Below are positions 1 to 9,400 of a stretch of DNA of 43,800 bases, piece after piece (positions within the stretch are counted from its first letter, which is position 1; each line of letters starts with the position of its first letter). The notes under the pieces were generated by a model that ran no database searches, was not told where the DNA came from, and saw only the letters and a program-made list of their open reading frames with translations. Position numbers and translations under genes: made by a program. The DNA comes from CALARM01 sp040217695. GTDB lineage: Bacteria; Vulcanimicrobiota; SpSt-956; JAKJGF01. Where the stretch lies: contig JBEHWO010000012.1 of the NCBI GenBank assembly GCA_040217695.1, positions 1-43,800 on the forward strand, read 5' to 3'.

Positions 1-106
1 TCTTGTTGTCTTCTTCAACCAGTTGCCTGAAGCTATCCAGAGAAAAAATTTCTTCTTTTTTTGAAATATCTTCTTTTTTTCCGAAAAATATATCGAATAT
101 ACCCAT
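1..106 (-). CDS. N-terminal fragment of an unrecognised protein (runs off window)
   Basis: An ATG at 106-104 on the minus strand opens a frame that stays open to the window edge, giving 35 residues starting MGIFDIFFGKKEDISKKEE. A GGATGTGA ribosome site sits just upstream, which supports the start. The short hydrophobic start followed by Lys/Glu-rich residues is too little to identify a family. No function is assigned. Confidence 0.55.
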   Translation of the reverse strand, partial: MGIFDIFFGKKEDISKKEEIFSLDSFRQLVEEDNK

Positions 107-127
107 ATCAAATCACATCCTTATTTT

Positions 128-258
128 TATAGTATATTTCATAAATATCCATAAATAATGATCTCGTAATGCGTAATGCGTGATGCGTAATGCGCAGGGA
201 TTAAACCTGTTACGCGTTATGACAACTTAAATTCTAACACATTATGAAAATAACTATA
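128..258. repeat. Heptad-repeat element with inverted ends (GCGTRAT type)
   Basis: A 131-bp unit begins TATAGTATATTTCATAAA (128-145) and ends with the inverted form ATTATGAAAATAACTATA (241-258). Between them lies a tandem array of the 7-mer GCGTAAT/GCGTGAT (165-195), then GGGATTAAACC and a short GTTACGC stretch. It is one of about ten related units in this window. The gap 107-609 holds only such repeats; I see no gene in it. Confidence 0.75.
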
Positions 259-370
259 ATAGCTTATACCGGAGTAAGATATAAATGAACGTAATAAAAA
301 ACATAATCACCTGATATTGACTCACATGCAGGAAAATATAACATATATATTGAATGAAATTTCTATGAGT

Positions 371-486
371 TATAGTGTATTTAATAACGTATTAGAATTT
401 AAGTGAGTAGTGAGTGGTGAGTAGTGAGTAGAAGTGGACATCCCCACTCAATATTCACTACTCACTATTATAGTTTATTTCGTAAC
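371..486. repeat. Heptad-repeat element, GTGAGTA hairpin type
   Basis: TATAGTGTATTTAATAAC (371-388) is followed by TTAGAATTTAA, then tandem GTGAGTA/GTGAGTG heptads (403-432), a short spacer, and the inverted array TATTCACTACTCACTAT (451-468). A second end-like motif TATAGTTTATTTCGTAAC follows at 469-486. The two arrays are complementary and could form a long imperfect hairpin. Confidence 0.7.
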
Positions 487-556
487 CGATTAGAAGCTTT
501 TATAAAAATAATAATTACTTCGTTGACCATGAGCGTGTAATAAATTGTATACTCCC

Positions 557-657
557 GTCACGCGTCACGCGTCACGCGTTACGCGTCACGACTCACCAAT
601 CAGTGAGTAATGAGCAATGAAGGCAAATTTTTCATTCACTATTCACTACTCACTATA
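557..657. repeat. GTCACGC heptads followed by GTGAGTA/TATTCAC heptads
   Basis: Almost five tandem copies of GTYACGC occupy 557-590, then GTGAGTAATGAG at 603-614 and inverted TATTCAC-type heptads at 631-656. The second half is open in the frame of the downstream kinase, so its ATG at 610 lies inside the repeat. The 487-556 stretch shows nothing recognisable. Confidence 0.75.
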
Positions 658-2241
658 CAGGAGAGGATTACAATCAATAAATTTCATAAAATCCTTGAAG
701 GTTATCTTGTAGCTACCATGAGTGTAATTCTTGCTACAGGAGGTCTGTGGCTACTCAAGCATATTCTGGAAAAAGCCCATATGGGGCTTGTTTATCTTCT
801 GGTAGTAGCTACAGTGGCAGGCTTTGCAGGAACAAGACCTGCTATTTTCTCTGCTGTTTTATCCTTTCTTACATGGAATTTTTTCTTCCTTTATCCTACC
901 TTTACCTTTATTATACATGACCAGAGAGACTGGCTTCTGCTATGTGTGTTTCTTATAATAGGCATTATGACAGGCCATATGACAGGCCGTATGAGAGTAA
1001 GAGAGGCGGAAGCCATAGCAAGAGAACATGATACGAATGCTCTTTACAGGGCAATAGTATCAATTAATGCCCAGATAAGGCCGGAGACAATTCTCAGAGA
1101 ACTGGTAGAGCAGGTACTTATAAATACCGGTGCTTTCGGATGTGCCATATGTTCTGTTAAAGATAAAGATAATCTCAATATCCTTGCAGGTGTCGGAGAG
1201 CTAAAGGCACTTGAAGAAAAAGAAACAATAAAGATAATCTGTCAGTCTATGGAACAGGGAAAAGCGGCAGGCATAACTTTTGTGCCGGATGCTTATTCTC
1301 CGGGACATATTCACTGGCCTGTTTCTGTAACTCATAGTTCTTTACTTTCAAAAAATGTTTCCCGTTCAGATGTATTTATTCCCATGTACGCACGTGATAA
1401 GGCTCTTGGACTGATGTATGTTATACCTGTGGAAGACAGGGTTTTCAGTGTGTCAGATTTCAGATTGATCGTCGCCTTTGCCGGCAATGCAGCCAATTTC
1501 CTTGAAAGGCAGAGGCTTATGGAAGAGACAGCCAGGGCCGAAACACTGAGAGAAACAGAAAGACTCAGATCTGTTCTGTTTTCTTCTATTTCACATAATC
1601 TTAAAACACCTCTCGCATCTCTAAATGCCACTTTATCCAGTCTCAGGCAGAAAGATGTGAAATGGGATGAAGAAACCCTTCAGGAACAGTTAGGTTTTAT
1701 GGCTGAAGATCTGAAAAGAGTGACAGAAAATATAGAGAAACTTCTGGACCTTGCCAAACTTGAATCAGGAAGCTGGAAACCTGAGAGGGAATGGTTTGAA
1801 CTCAGAGAAATTGTAAGTACTGCCGTAAGACGTCTTCCTGAAAATCAATACAGACGTCTTAAGATTGATATCCCTGATGAATTGCCACTTCTATGGGTTG
1901 ATACGGTACAGATTTCACAGGTCATCCGTCATCTTGTAGAAAATGCTCTCGATTATTCAGAGTATTCCTCACCTGTAATGATAGTGGCAGATTTTCAGGA
2001 TAATAATATCAGATTCTGGGTCGAAGATACCGGCCCCGGTATTCTTATAAATGAAAGAGAATTAATTTTCCGTAAATTTTATCGCGGTCAGGTGGCAAGA
2101 GAAAAATCAGTAAGAGGAACAGGTCTCGGCCTGTCCATATGTCTTGAAATTATTCAGGCTCACGGAGGACATATTTCTGTAGAGGATTCTTCGTACGGGG
2201 GAGCAAGATTTCTTGTGTCTCTTCCTGTGAATGGTGAGTAG
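610..2241 (+). CDS. KdpD-like sensor histidine kinase (C-terminal half of KdpD only)
   Basis: This matches the membrane and kinase half of KdpD. Residues ~30-125 are a DUF4118-type four-helix membrane region, ~140-305 a GAF-like domain, then a HisKA H-box with His329 (SSISHNLKTPLASL) and a HATPase with the N box (HLVENALDYS) and G boxes (DTGPGI, GTGLGLSI). The KdpD P-loop and Usp domains are absent; they lie in a separate gene at 22136-24105. The start is uncertain. ATG 610 lies inside repeat DNA with no ribosome site. A good GGAGAGGA site (660-667) instead points at ATC (673) or ATT (667), and ATG 718 would cut into the first helix. Its partner is the KdpE-like regulator 105 bp downstream. 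It is expected to phosphorylate that regulator in response to potassium or turgor (inference). Confidence 0.85.
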   Translation: MSNEGKFFIHYSLLTIQERITINKFHKILEGYLVATMSVILATGGLWLLKHILEKAHMGLVYLLVVATVAGFAGTRPAIFSAVLSFLTWNFFFLYPTFTFIIHDQRDWLLLCVFLIIGIMTGHMTGRMRVREAEAIAREHDTNALYRAIVSINAQIRPETILRELVEQVLINTGAFGCAICSVKDKDNLNILAGVGELKALEEKETIKIICQSMEQGKAAGITFVPDAYSPGHIHWPVSVTHSSLLSKNVSRSDVFIPMYARDKALGLMYVIPVEDRVFSVSDFRLIVAFAGNAANFLERQRLMEETARAETLRETERLRSVLFSSISHNLKTPLASLNATLSSLRQKDVKWDEETLQEQLGFMAEDLKRVTENIEKLLDLAKLESGSWKPEREWFELREIVSTAVRRLPENQYRRLKIDIPDELPLLWVDTVQISQVIRHLVENALDYSEYSSPVMIVADFQDNNIRFWVEDTGPGILINERELIFRKFYRGQVAREKSVRGTGLGLSICLEIIQAHGGHISVEDSSYGGARFLVSLPVNGE

Positions 2242-2325
2242 TGGATGGTGAATGGTGAATAGTGAGCAGTGATCAGTGAGTAGTGAAGAATAATATATAT
2301 TACGAATTACGCATCACTCATCACG
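2234..2325. repeat. Heptad repeats between kinase and regulator genes
   Basis: GTGAGTA/GTGAATG/GTGAGCA heptads fill 2234-2287, beginning within the kinase stop region. Degenerate TYACGCA heptads follow at 2300-2325. The 105-bp gap between the two signalling genes is therefore almost wholly repeat DNA. Confidence 0.7.
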
Positions 2326-2346
2326 ATTTAAAGAAAGGAATATAAA

Positions 2347-3045
2347 ATGAGTGTAAATAAAGAAAAAATTCTTGTAGTAGATGATGATGTTCAGATAAGA
2401 AGGGCTCTGAAGAATGCTCTTTCTGCAAGAGATTATGATGTGTTACTTGCTTCTAACGGCGACGAGGCTCTTGAAATTGCTTCTCTGGAAGTACCGTCTA
2501 TGGTTATTCTTGATCTTTCCATGCCTGGAATGACAGGACTGGATGTATGTAAAGAGTTAAGAACCTGGTTACAGGTTCCCATACTTGTCCTTTCGGTTCA
2601 TGATAAAGAAAAAGATAAGGTTTCTGCCCTGGATCTGGGAGCAGACGATTATCTGACAAAGCCTTTTAATACGGGTGAATTACTTGCAAGGATAAGGGCT
2701 CATATAAGGAGATCCAGGCAGATTCCTTCTTCCGTAACAGTTTTTGAGTCTCATGGATTGAAGGTTGATCTCTCAAAACATCAGGTCTTCAGAGATGGTC
2801 AGGAAGTGAAACTTACGAAAACAGAATTTTCCCTTCTTCAATATCTCATAAAAAATTCAGGAAGAGTTGTGACATACACTATACTTCTTTCAGAGGTATG
2901 GGGCCCTGAATATGAAGGTGATACTCAGACCCTCAGAGTTCATATCGGAAATCTCAGGAAAAAGATTGAAGGAGATCCGAACAGACCGAATTTTATCCTT
3001 ACAGAGCCCGGTGTCGGTTACAGATTTTACGCCAATAATGATTAG
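2347..3045 (+). CDS. kdpE: KdpE-like OmpR-family response regulator
   Basis: A 232-residue two-domain regulator. The receiver domain (1-~122) has the acidic cluster VDDD (11-14), phospho-acceptor Asp56 in VILDLSMPG, and Lys105 in DDYLTKPF. An OmpR/PhoB winged-helix domain follows (~135-230), with the recognition region TQTLRVHIGNLRKKIE and the wing ending GVGYRF. A GAAAGGA ribosome site precedes ATG. Context next to the KdpD-type kinase, and the TTTATA direct-repeat arrays upstream of kdpA, support assignment as KdpE, which activates kdp transcription at low potassium or osmotic stress. Other OmpR-family roles cannot be fully excluded. Confidence 0.85.
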   Translation: MSVNKEKILVVDDDVQIRRALKNALSARDYDVLLASNGDEALEIASLEVPSMVILDLSMPGMTGLDVCKELRTWLQVPILVLSVHDKEKDKVSALDLGADDYLTKPFNTGELLARIRAHIRRSRQIPSSVTVFESHGLKVDLSKHQVFRDGQEVKLTKTEFSLLQYLIKNSGRVVTYTILLSEVWGPEYEGDTQTLRVHIGNLRKKIEGDPNRPNFILTEPGVGYRFYANND

Positions 3046-3101
3046 AATTAAAGAAATGTTCTGTTATAATAGTTCCTGAAGCAAAGAACCGGAATTTCAA
3101 T

Positions 3102-3233
3102 CAGGAGTTACGCATTTTGTCATTGCGAGGAGCAAAGCGACGAAGCAATCTCAATGGTTTTCTGTTGCCATGACGGGATTGCTTCGCTTCGCTCGCAATG
3201 ACTGGTTTTCCCCTGTTTTTTGCGTAAGTCCTG
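3102..3233. mobile_element. 132-bp MITE, copy 1, with 6-bp target duplication
   Basis: The element begins CAGGAGTTACGCA and ends TGCGTAAGTCCTG, which are imperfect inverted ends. Inside, GCGAGGAGCAAAGCGACGAA and GATTGCTTCGCTTCGCTCGC form long inverted arms. It is flanked by a perfect 6-bp direct repeat TTCAAT (3096-3101 and 3234-3239). A second copy lies at 11517-11647. It has no coding capacity, so it would need a transposase in trans. The remaining gap to 3379 shows no gene. Confidence 0.85.
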
Positions 3234-3379
3234 TTCAATATGATACATCCGGGAGAACGAAATTATCAGTAAGAGGATTATTTGTTTTCGGAAGGGGCTG
3301 GCCATTGAAATTCCCAATGTATTTATCTATGCAAAGAAGTATAATAATTTGCCAGATTTATCACTGGCACCACCAGATA

Positions 3380-5452
3380 TTACTGGTTTTGTCTCGGAAT
3401 CGCTTTGCTCCATTTCTTCTCACGGACAATCTCATCATTTTCAAACAATTGTCTCGTAACGTTAAGATTAAATGTTTTCCTGTCAGATATGAAGTTAAAT
3501 ATGCTGATCAGGCGAATATCCCTTTCTGGAAGGTAAATGTTATAGGTTGTAACAGCTTTATAGGATGCATTGGCCGGATCATTATCATTTACTTTCCATG
3601 TATTCAGTTCATTTCTGCAGTAATTTACATCCCCTATATTCCACTCTTCATCTTCACCTGATGTGTAGACGGCTTCCCCTGTATCAGGATTGTAATTTAT
3701 AGGATATTCTTTATTTTCTCCGTTATTCTTATAAGTTGTTGTATCGGGAGGATACTCTTCTCCTTCAGGTTCGGGAAGATCACACCTGCCGGTCAGGGTG
3801 TTCTCTGTAACCACAGGCAGTTCAATCCATGTACCGGAGCCGGTAAAGAGGGTTGTTTTTCCTTTATAAGGCGTGGGCCATCCCATAGGGAACTGGGCAT
3901 TGCTTACTGCCAGCCGGATTCTATGACCTGTTTTAAACCGCCACGTAGTGTAATGAACCTCGCCTGATATCTCTGCAGGTTCGCCCGGCACCAGTGGTTT
4001 TCGCTCCAGCCGTGATATCCTGTCTGCCGGATTGATAAGAACACCGCTTACCAGTGATACCTGCCCGTCAGGCCATACATCTTCAAGACGTACTGTCCAC
4101 TGATAGAGAGGAGCATCAGCCGCAATCTTCAGGTGTACCTGCGAGAAGCCTATTATCTCCACAGGCTTCGTAAGAGGTTCCGAATCATAGACCAGACTTT
4201 TTTCATCATCACCTGCCATGTCTCCGCTCAGTTCTCCCCACCATGTGTGGATTTCCATTCCTGCTCCTGCTTCATATGCCAGTGTGTGCTTCGCCGGTTT
4301 ATCCGGTGCAGAAACTGTCAGATTATGCGCTTCTCCCGGGTAAAAACGTTTCATGTCAATTCCGCCGACCGGCCAGTCTCCGCAGCGCCACTCTCCGGGA
4401 AGTTTTTGAATATCACAGGACGGGGGACAGCCATCACGGACAAAGACCATAAAACGGGGTTCATCCATAATACCATTGTCAGTTTCTTTTAACCAGTAGT
4501 CCCACCATCTGACTGCTTTCTTTCTCCACTCGTAATTGGGTCCGGGAGTACCTGTGTCAGGCCATTCATGTTTCCAGGGACCAATATCGCCCTTTACCTG
4601 TTTATTGGATGAGTCCAGAAGTTTTGCAACTGCATCACGGTATCCGTCAAGAAGACCTCCTATGATATACACCGGGATTTCAACATCAGGCCTGAATCTG
4701 AGGGATTCCTTTCTCCAGAAAGGACTGTCACACTGATTTTCTTTCCATATGAAATGCCAGGGATCCCTGTCAAAACGTTCTTTGAAATATTCCGGTGTAA
4801 AACTGTAGCTTCCCGGAACAGGAAGGGCATTGTAAGAGTCTATCATGGCTTCCCATACATCCATATGTAAAACACCGTCTATATAATGGATATCCTGATA
4901 ATAAAGGTCATCAGATGCATGGGCTATCAGTATGGCTTTTAGCGCAGGAGGTTTTCTTGCTGCAATCATGAGTGCATTAAAGCCGCTCCATGAGATGCCG
5001 TACATCCCCACATTGCCGTTTGACCATGTTTTTTCTGACAGAAGGTCTATTGACTCTACACCGTCAGACAGTTCCTGCTCGGTATATTCGGCTTCCGGCA
5101 GAACCCCTTCGCTGCTTCCTGTACCACGGACATCCACCCTTGCCACCACATATCCCCGTCTGGCAAAATATGCACCTATTGGATAGTCCCACATATAGGA
5201 CATATCGTCTTTTCTATAAGGGTTCATTTCAAGAAGAACAGGAAATTTCTCATCTTCCTCCTTTGCAACCGGCATAAAATAAGTGACAGAAAGTTTTACT
5301 CCGTCAGACATTTCCAGATAGTCTTTCTCCGTCTTAAAGTCATAGTCAGACGGAGATGGAGGCTCCGGGGCTGCAGATGTTGGTGTGATTTTTTCAAAAC
5401 ATCCTGTTATAATAAATATGCTTACCAGAATTACACATATAAGAGTTTTCAT
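3380..5452 (-). CDS. CocE/NonD-family (X-Pro dipeptidyl-peptidase-like) hydrolase lipoprotein
   Basis: A 690-residue exported serine hydrolase. A signal peptide ends in the lipobox ITGC (Cys18), so it is probably lipid-anchored. The alpha/beta-hydrolase core has the nucleophile motif GISWSG (Ser154), the acid region GGLLDGYRDA and the His in GPWKHEWPDTG. A C-terminal jelly-roll-type domain (from ~residue 390) resembles the PepX_C domain of the S15/CocE group. Family members hydrolyse acyl, ester or Xaa-Pro substrates; the substrate here cannot be predicted. A GGGGAGTAG ribosome site supports the ATG at 5452. It stands alone between the kdpDE-like pair and the restriction island. Confidence 0.85.
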   Translation of the reverse strand: MKTLICVILVSIFIITGCFEKITPTSAAPEPPSPSDYDFKTEKDYLEMSDGVKLSVTYFMPVAKEEDEKFPVLLEMNPYRKDDMSYMWDYPIGAYFARRGYVVARVDVRGTGSSEGVLPEAEYTEQELSDGVESIDLLSEKTWSNGNVGMYGISWSGFNALMIAARKPPALKAILIAHASDDLYYQDIHYIDGVLHMDVWEAMIDSYNALPVPGSYSFTPEYFKERFDRDPWHFIWKENQCDSPFWRKESLRFRPDVEIPVYIIGGLLDGYRDAVAKLLDSSNKQVKGDIGPWKHEWPDTGTPGPNYEWRKKAVRWWDYWLKETDNGIMDEPRFMVFVRDGCPPSCDIQKLPGEWRCGDWPVGGIDMKRFYPGEAHNLTVSAPDKPAKHTLAYEAGAGMEIHTWWGELSGDMAGDDEKSLVYDSEPLTKPVEIIGFSQVHLKIAADAPLYQWTVRLEDVWPDGQVSLVSGVLINPADRISRLERKPLVPGEPAEISGEVHYTTWRFKTGHRIRLAVSNAQFPMGWPTPYKGKTTLFTGSGTWIELPVVTENTLTGRCDLPEPEGEEYPPDTTTYKNNGENKEYPINYNPDTGEAVYTSGEDEEWNIGDVNYCRNELNTWKVNDNDPANASYKAVTTYNIYLPERDIRLISIFNFISDRKTFNLNVTRQLFENDEIVREKKWSKAIPRQNQ

Positions 5453-5580
5453 ATTTTTACTACTCCCCGATTATCAGTATTATAAGTCTCATTGTTATTT
5501 ATTTCCATCTGAGGTAATGAAAATCCTGCCATGAGCCGGATGTAATCAACAGTCCACAACTACAAGAATATTTATATTTT

Positions 5581-6300
5581 TTATAAAATTATTTGTTCTA
5601 ATTTTTCCTTTCTTTTTTGCCAGTCCGGCATTACCCGTGATAAGAGTTTGAAGAATTTTTTATTATGGTTGTAGTGTTTTAGATGACACATTTCATGAGT
5701 AATCACATAGTCTATACAGTGAGAAGGCACTTTGATGAGTTCTCTGTTGAGCAATATAGTGCCATTTTTACTGCAGCTGCCCCAGCGTTTTTTCATTTGT
5801 TTTATTTTTATCCGGAGCGGAGTGTTTATGTCATATTTTTTTATTTTTTCATAGCAGAGTGTTACTCTTTGATTGAATTTTACTCTGGCATGGTCTGAAT
5901 ACCAGTTTCCCAGAAGAGTCTTGACTTTTTCAGGATTGTTTTTTTCTCCGGTATTTATATAGATATATCCACCTTTTAGTTTTACCTTTTCTTCAGCAGA
6001 TTCAATTATTTTAAGTCTGTACTGTTTGCCCAGATACATATGAGTTTCACCGCTCACGTATTTTCTTTCCGGCACAGGCGGAGGGAGAGTATTGAAGAAG
6101 TTCTGCTGTTTTATTATCCAGTGAGCACGCTTCTTTACCTTTTCAAGTATAAAATCAAGTGCTCTGTCAGATGGTGCTTTTACTGTTACATGCAGGTCAG
6201 GCGTAACTGTAATTTTCAGGCTCTTCCTCTGACTTAATTCAAGTTTAAATTTGATTTTCTGATTACCATATGTAATGGCATGATAATTTGTTTCTGTCAT
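5581..6300 (-). CDS. YgjP/SprT-like zinc metalloprotease (DUF45, M48-type)
   Basis: The 239-residue protein has the YgjP-like layout: an N-terminal beta-rich half, then MKKRWGSCSKNGTILLN and the zinc motif HEMCHLKHYNHNKKFF near the C-terminus. The HExxH plus a downstream His match zinc-dependent peptidases of the DUF45 group. Such genes often sit beside type I restriction loci, and this one is the last gene of the hsd cluster on the same strand, 182 bp after hsdR. The AGAGGA ribosome site lies beside a GTCTGAACCGGGATTTT repeat. Its role in the restriction locus is unknown. Confidence 0.8.
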   Translation of the reverse strand: MTETNYHAITYGNQKIKFKLELSQRKSLKITVTPDLHVTVKAPSDRALDFILEKVKKRAHWIIKQQNFFNTLPPPVPERKYVSGETHMYLGKQYRLKIIESAEEKVKLKGGYIYINTGEKNNPEKVKTLLGNWYSDHARVKFNQRVTLCYEKIKKYDINTPLRIKIKQMKKRWGSCSKNGTILLNRELIKVPSHCIDYVITHEMCHLKHYNHNKKFFKLLSRVMPDWQKRKEKLEQIIL

Positions 6301-6314
6301 TATTGATATCCTCT

Positions 6315-6408
6315 GTCTGAACCGGGATTTTCGGGATTAAAAGATTAGGAATAGAATTTTATTAATTGTCTCTTTCCTCGCGTCACGCGTTACGCGTTAC
6401 GCGTCACG
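6315..6408. repeat. GTCTGAACC repeat (copy P) plus GTYACGC heptads
   Basis: GTCTGAACCGGGATTTTCGG begins at 6315 and continues GATTAAAAGATTA; it is one of four copies in the restriction island. A GCGTCACGCGTTACGC-type heptad array follows at 6380-6408. Together they fill most of the gap between the YgjP-like gene and hsdR. Confidence 0.7.
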
Positions 6409-6482
6409 ATTTAATATATTTGAGACAGTTATTTAATTATCGTTCCTTAATAGGATTGAGTAAGCCATTATTTCTGTTATAG

Positions 6483-9400
6483 TCACATATTATATCTCAA
6501 CCTCCCAATATTTATTGCTTCTTCCATTATTTTGTCTATATCATCTACTGTCAGATTTATTCTATGAAGTTCTTTAATCTCATATAAAGAATCTTCTATT
6601 TCATTACGCATTTTATTCTGAGTATCAGTATTGTTTACCCAGTCAACTATTTTATTCTGCTGAATTATGTCGTCTATTGCTATAGCCGTATCTGCCGATA
6701 TATCTTTTATATCAGGGATATTATTAGTTTTATTGAGAGTTTCCAGGACAATTCCATAGAAAGCTTTGGCTATTAATCTGTGTTTTAATTTGTCCGGCAT
6801 TTCGTCTCCTGTTCTATCTCTTACCGAGACCATTATGCCTTTTACTGTTTCAAGATATTCTGTTTCGGATATTCTCCTGTTTTTAAAATTTTCTATGGTG
6901 TCTTTTAGCAATTTTGAAAATCTGGTATAAAATACAGGATCTTCTTCCAATTTTTCTTCTATAGTTTTTTCCGTTCTGTATGCTATTGTGTCTGCCTGAG
7001 AAGCTATTGTTTTACATTCCTCTACCTGGGCGGCGAATTTTTCAGTTTCAAAGATATTAACAGGTTCTGTTATATATAAAATTTCATTTGAAGGTATATA
7101 GGTGTCTATGAGTTTACGGATTTTCGGTTCATAGTCTCTGTAGTCTATTTCATCCGAATAACGCCTTTTTACTGATTTTCTTAGTGAAAGAAAGAATTGA
7201 AGATCTTTTTTATAGTTATTTATTTTTTCTTCCGGTGTTTCTTCCAGATATTTACTTGAAGACATGGCAACAGATAAGGTTTTTGCATAGTCTGTTAACC
7301 TCTCATAAAAGTTATCTCTCACTTTTTCGTCTGATAGTAATCGTTCATAGGCTTCTTCGTCTGATTTATTTTTAATTTCTTTAAAAATTTCCCAGAGATC
7401 CGAATGTTTTTGAGGGAGTCTATTGATTTCTTCAGTTATATTTTTTAGTAAACCTTCTACATCTTCTTCTTCAAAATCTTCGAGAGATGTATAGTCTGTC
7501 AGGGCTTTATCGAGATCACCTAACAATCCGTAATAATCTATAATATAGCCGAATTCTTTGTTTTCATAAAGGCGGTTAACCCTTGCTATGGCCTGAAGGA
7601 GTTTGTGATCTCTTAAATTTCTGGTTATATATAGAACTACATTTCTCGGAGCGTCAAACCCGGTGAGGAGTTTATCTACGACTATTATAACTTCAGGGCA
7701 GTCGTCATTTTTAAATGAGTTAATAAGCTGTTTGTTATAATTCTTCTCATTACCATATTTATTCATTATGTTTTTCCAGAATATCTGGACTTCACTTTTT
7801 GTTTCTTCAAAAACATCTTCATGGCCTTCTCTTGTATCAGGACCGGAGATTAAAATTTCCGATGATACGTCTCCAAAATCATCGAGATATTTTTTGTATT
7901 TCAGAGCAGCAATTTTTGAAGGGGCTGTTAATTGCCCTTTAAAAGAAGTGTTTTTCCATGTTTTTTTGAAATGTTCGCTTATGTCATAGGCTGCACTGGC
8001 GATTTTCTGTTCTGCTTCATTCAGCCGGTCTGCTGTACTGAATTTTCTTTTCAGATCTGTTTTTTGTTTTTCCGTCAGATTTTTAGATATTTTTTCAAAC
8101 CAGCTGTCAATTGATGTCTGATCGACTTCCTGCACGACATGGCGTCCTTCATAGAGCAGTGGGACAACGGCCTTATCCTTTACGGCTCTATCGATTGTAT
8201 AGGTATCTATAATGCCTCCGAATTTTCTGGCGGTGTTTTTGTCTTTTTTCATTAAAGGTGTGCCGGTAAATCCTATATAACAGGCCCGGGGAAGTACCTT
8301 TTCCATTGTGGCATTTGCCACACCGTACTGACTTCTGTGGCTTTCGTCTACAAGAACAAAAATATTATTTGATGTATCTTTGAATTTTCTCTTTTTCCCT
8401 GCTGTTTCAAATTTATCTACTATAGTAGTGATGATTTCTTTTTTTTCTTTTATTTTTGTTACCAGATCTTCACCGCTTGTAGCCTGAACGGGATCTTTAC
8501 CGCACTGATGAAAAGTTTTATATATCTGGTCATCAAGATCTACTCTGTCTGTAACGAGGATTATTCTCGGGTCAGAGATAGACGGCTCCAGTGAAAGAGC
8601 TTTTGCCATCATCACCATTGTTAAGGATTTTCCGCTTCCCTGGGTATGCCAGATGACTCCTCCGGCTCTTTTTCCTTCTTTATTTATTTCTGTTACCCGT
8701 TCCAGAGTGTTTTTAACTGCAAAATACTGCTGATATCTTGCAATTTTCTTTACTCCGCAGTCATATAAAATAAAATTATATATAAGTTCGATAAATCTAT
8801 CAGGTTTTAATAGAGAATATATAAGGCGGTCCTGTTCTGTGACTGTTATTTCACCCGGTTCGGAAAGTGATTTTTTTATTAATTCCATAAGGTTTATATC
8901 ATTTGAAGATTCTGTTTCACTGATTTCTTTTCCGTATCTGGCTTTACTTTCTTTAAGGATCAGGTTTTGAGAAACACCGGCTCTATCAAAATATGTACAG
9001 GAGAATGGCGGGGAAAATAATTTTTTTCTCTGTTCTTCCGTAAGGGGGGTATTTATAATCTCTAAAAGTTCTTTTTCGCCTCTCTCTTGCTCTCTCCAGA
9101 GAGACCAGAATTTTGCTTTTGTGCCTGTAGTTGCGTATTTGCCTTCGTTTTTAGTAAGAGCCATGAGTATTTGAGAATATACAAAAAGTCCCGGTATTTC
9201 GTCATCTTTCTGATTTCTTATATTCTGTGAAATGGCCTGTTCTATGGGCTCTTTTATATCAGGTCTTTTACATTCTATTACTGAAAGGGGGATACCGTTT
9301 ACAAAGAGGACTATATCAGGCCGTCTGGTTTCATTACTGCCGGTACGTGAGACTTCAAATTCTGCCGTTACATGAAAGACATTGTTCTTTATGTCTTTCC

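Noticed and set aside
3170..3661. 163-codon plus-strand ORF
   Set aside because: It starts inside the MITE, crosses the gap and runs antisense into the CocE-like gene; its residues follow no known family.
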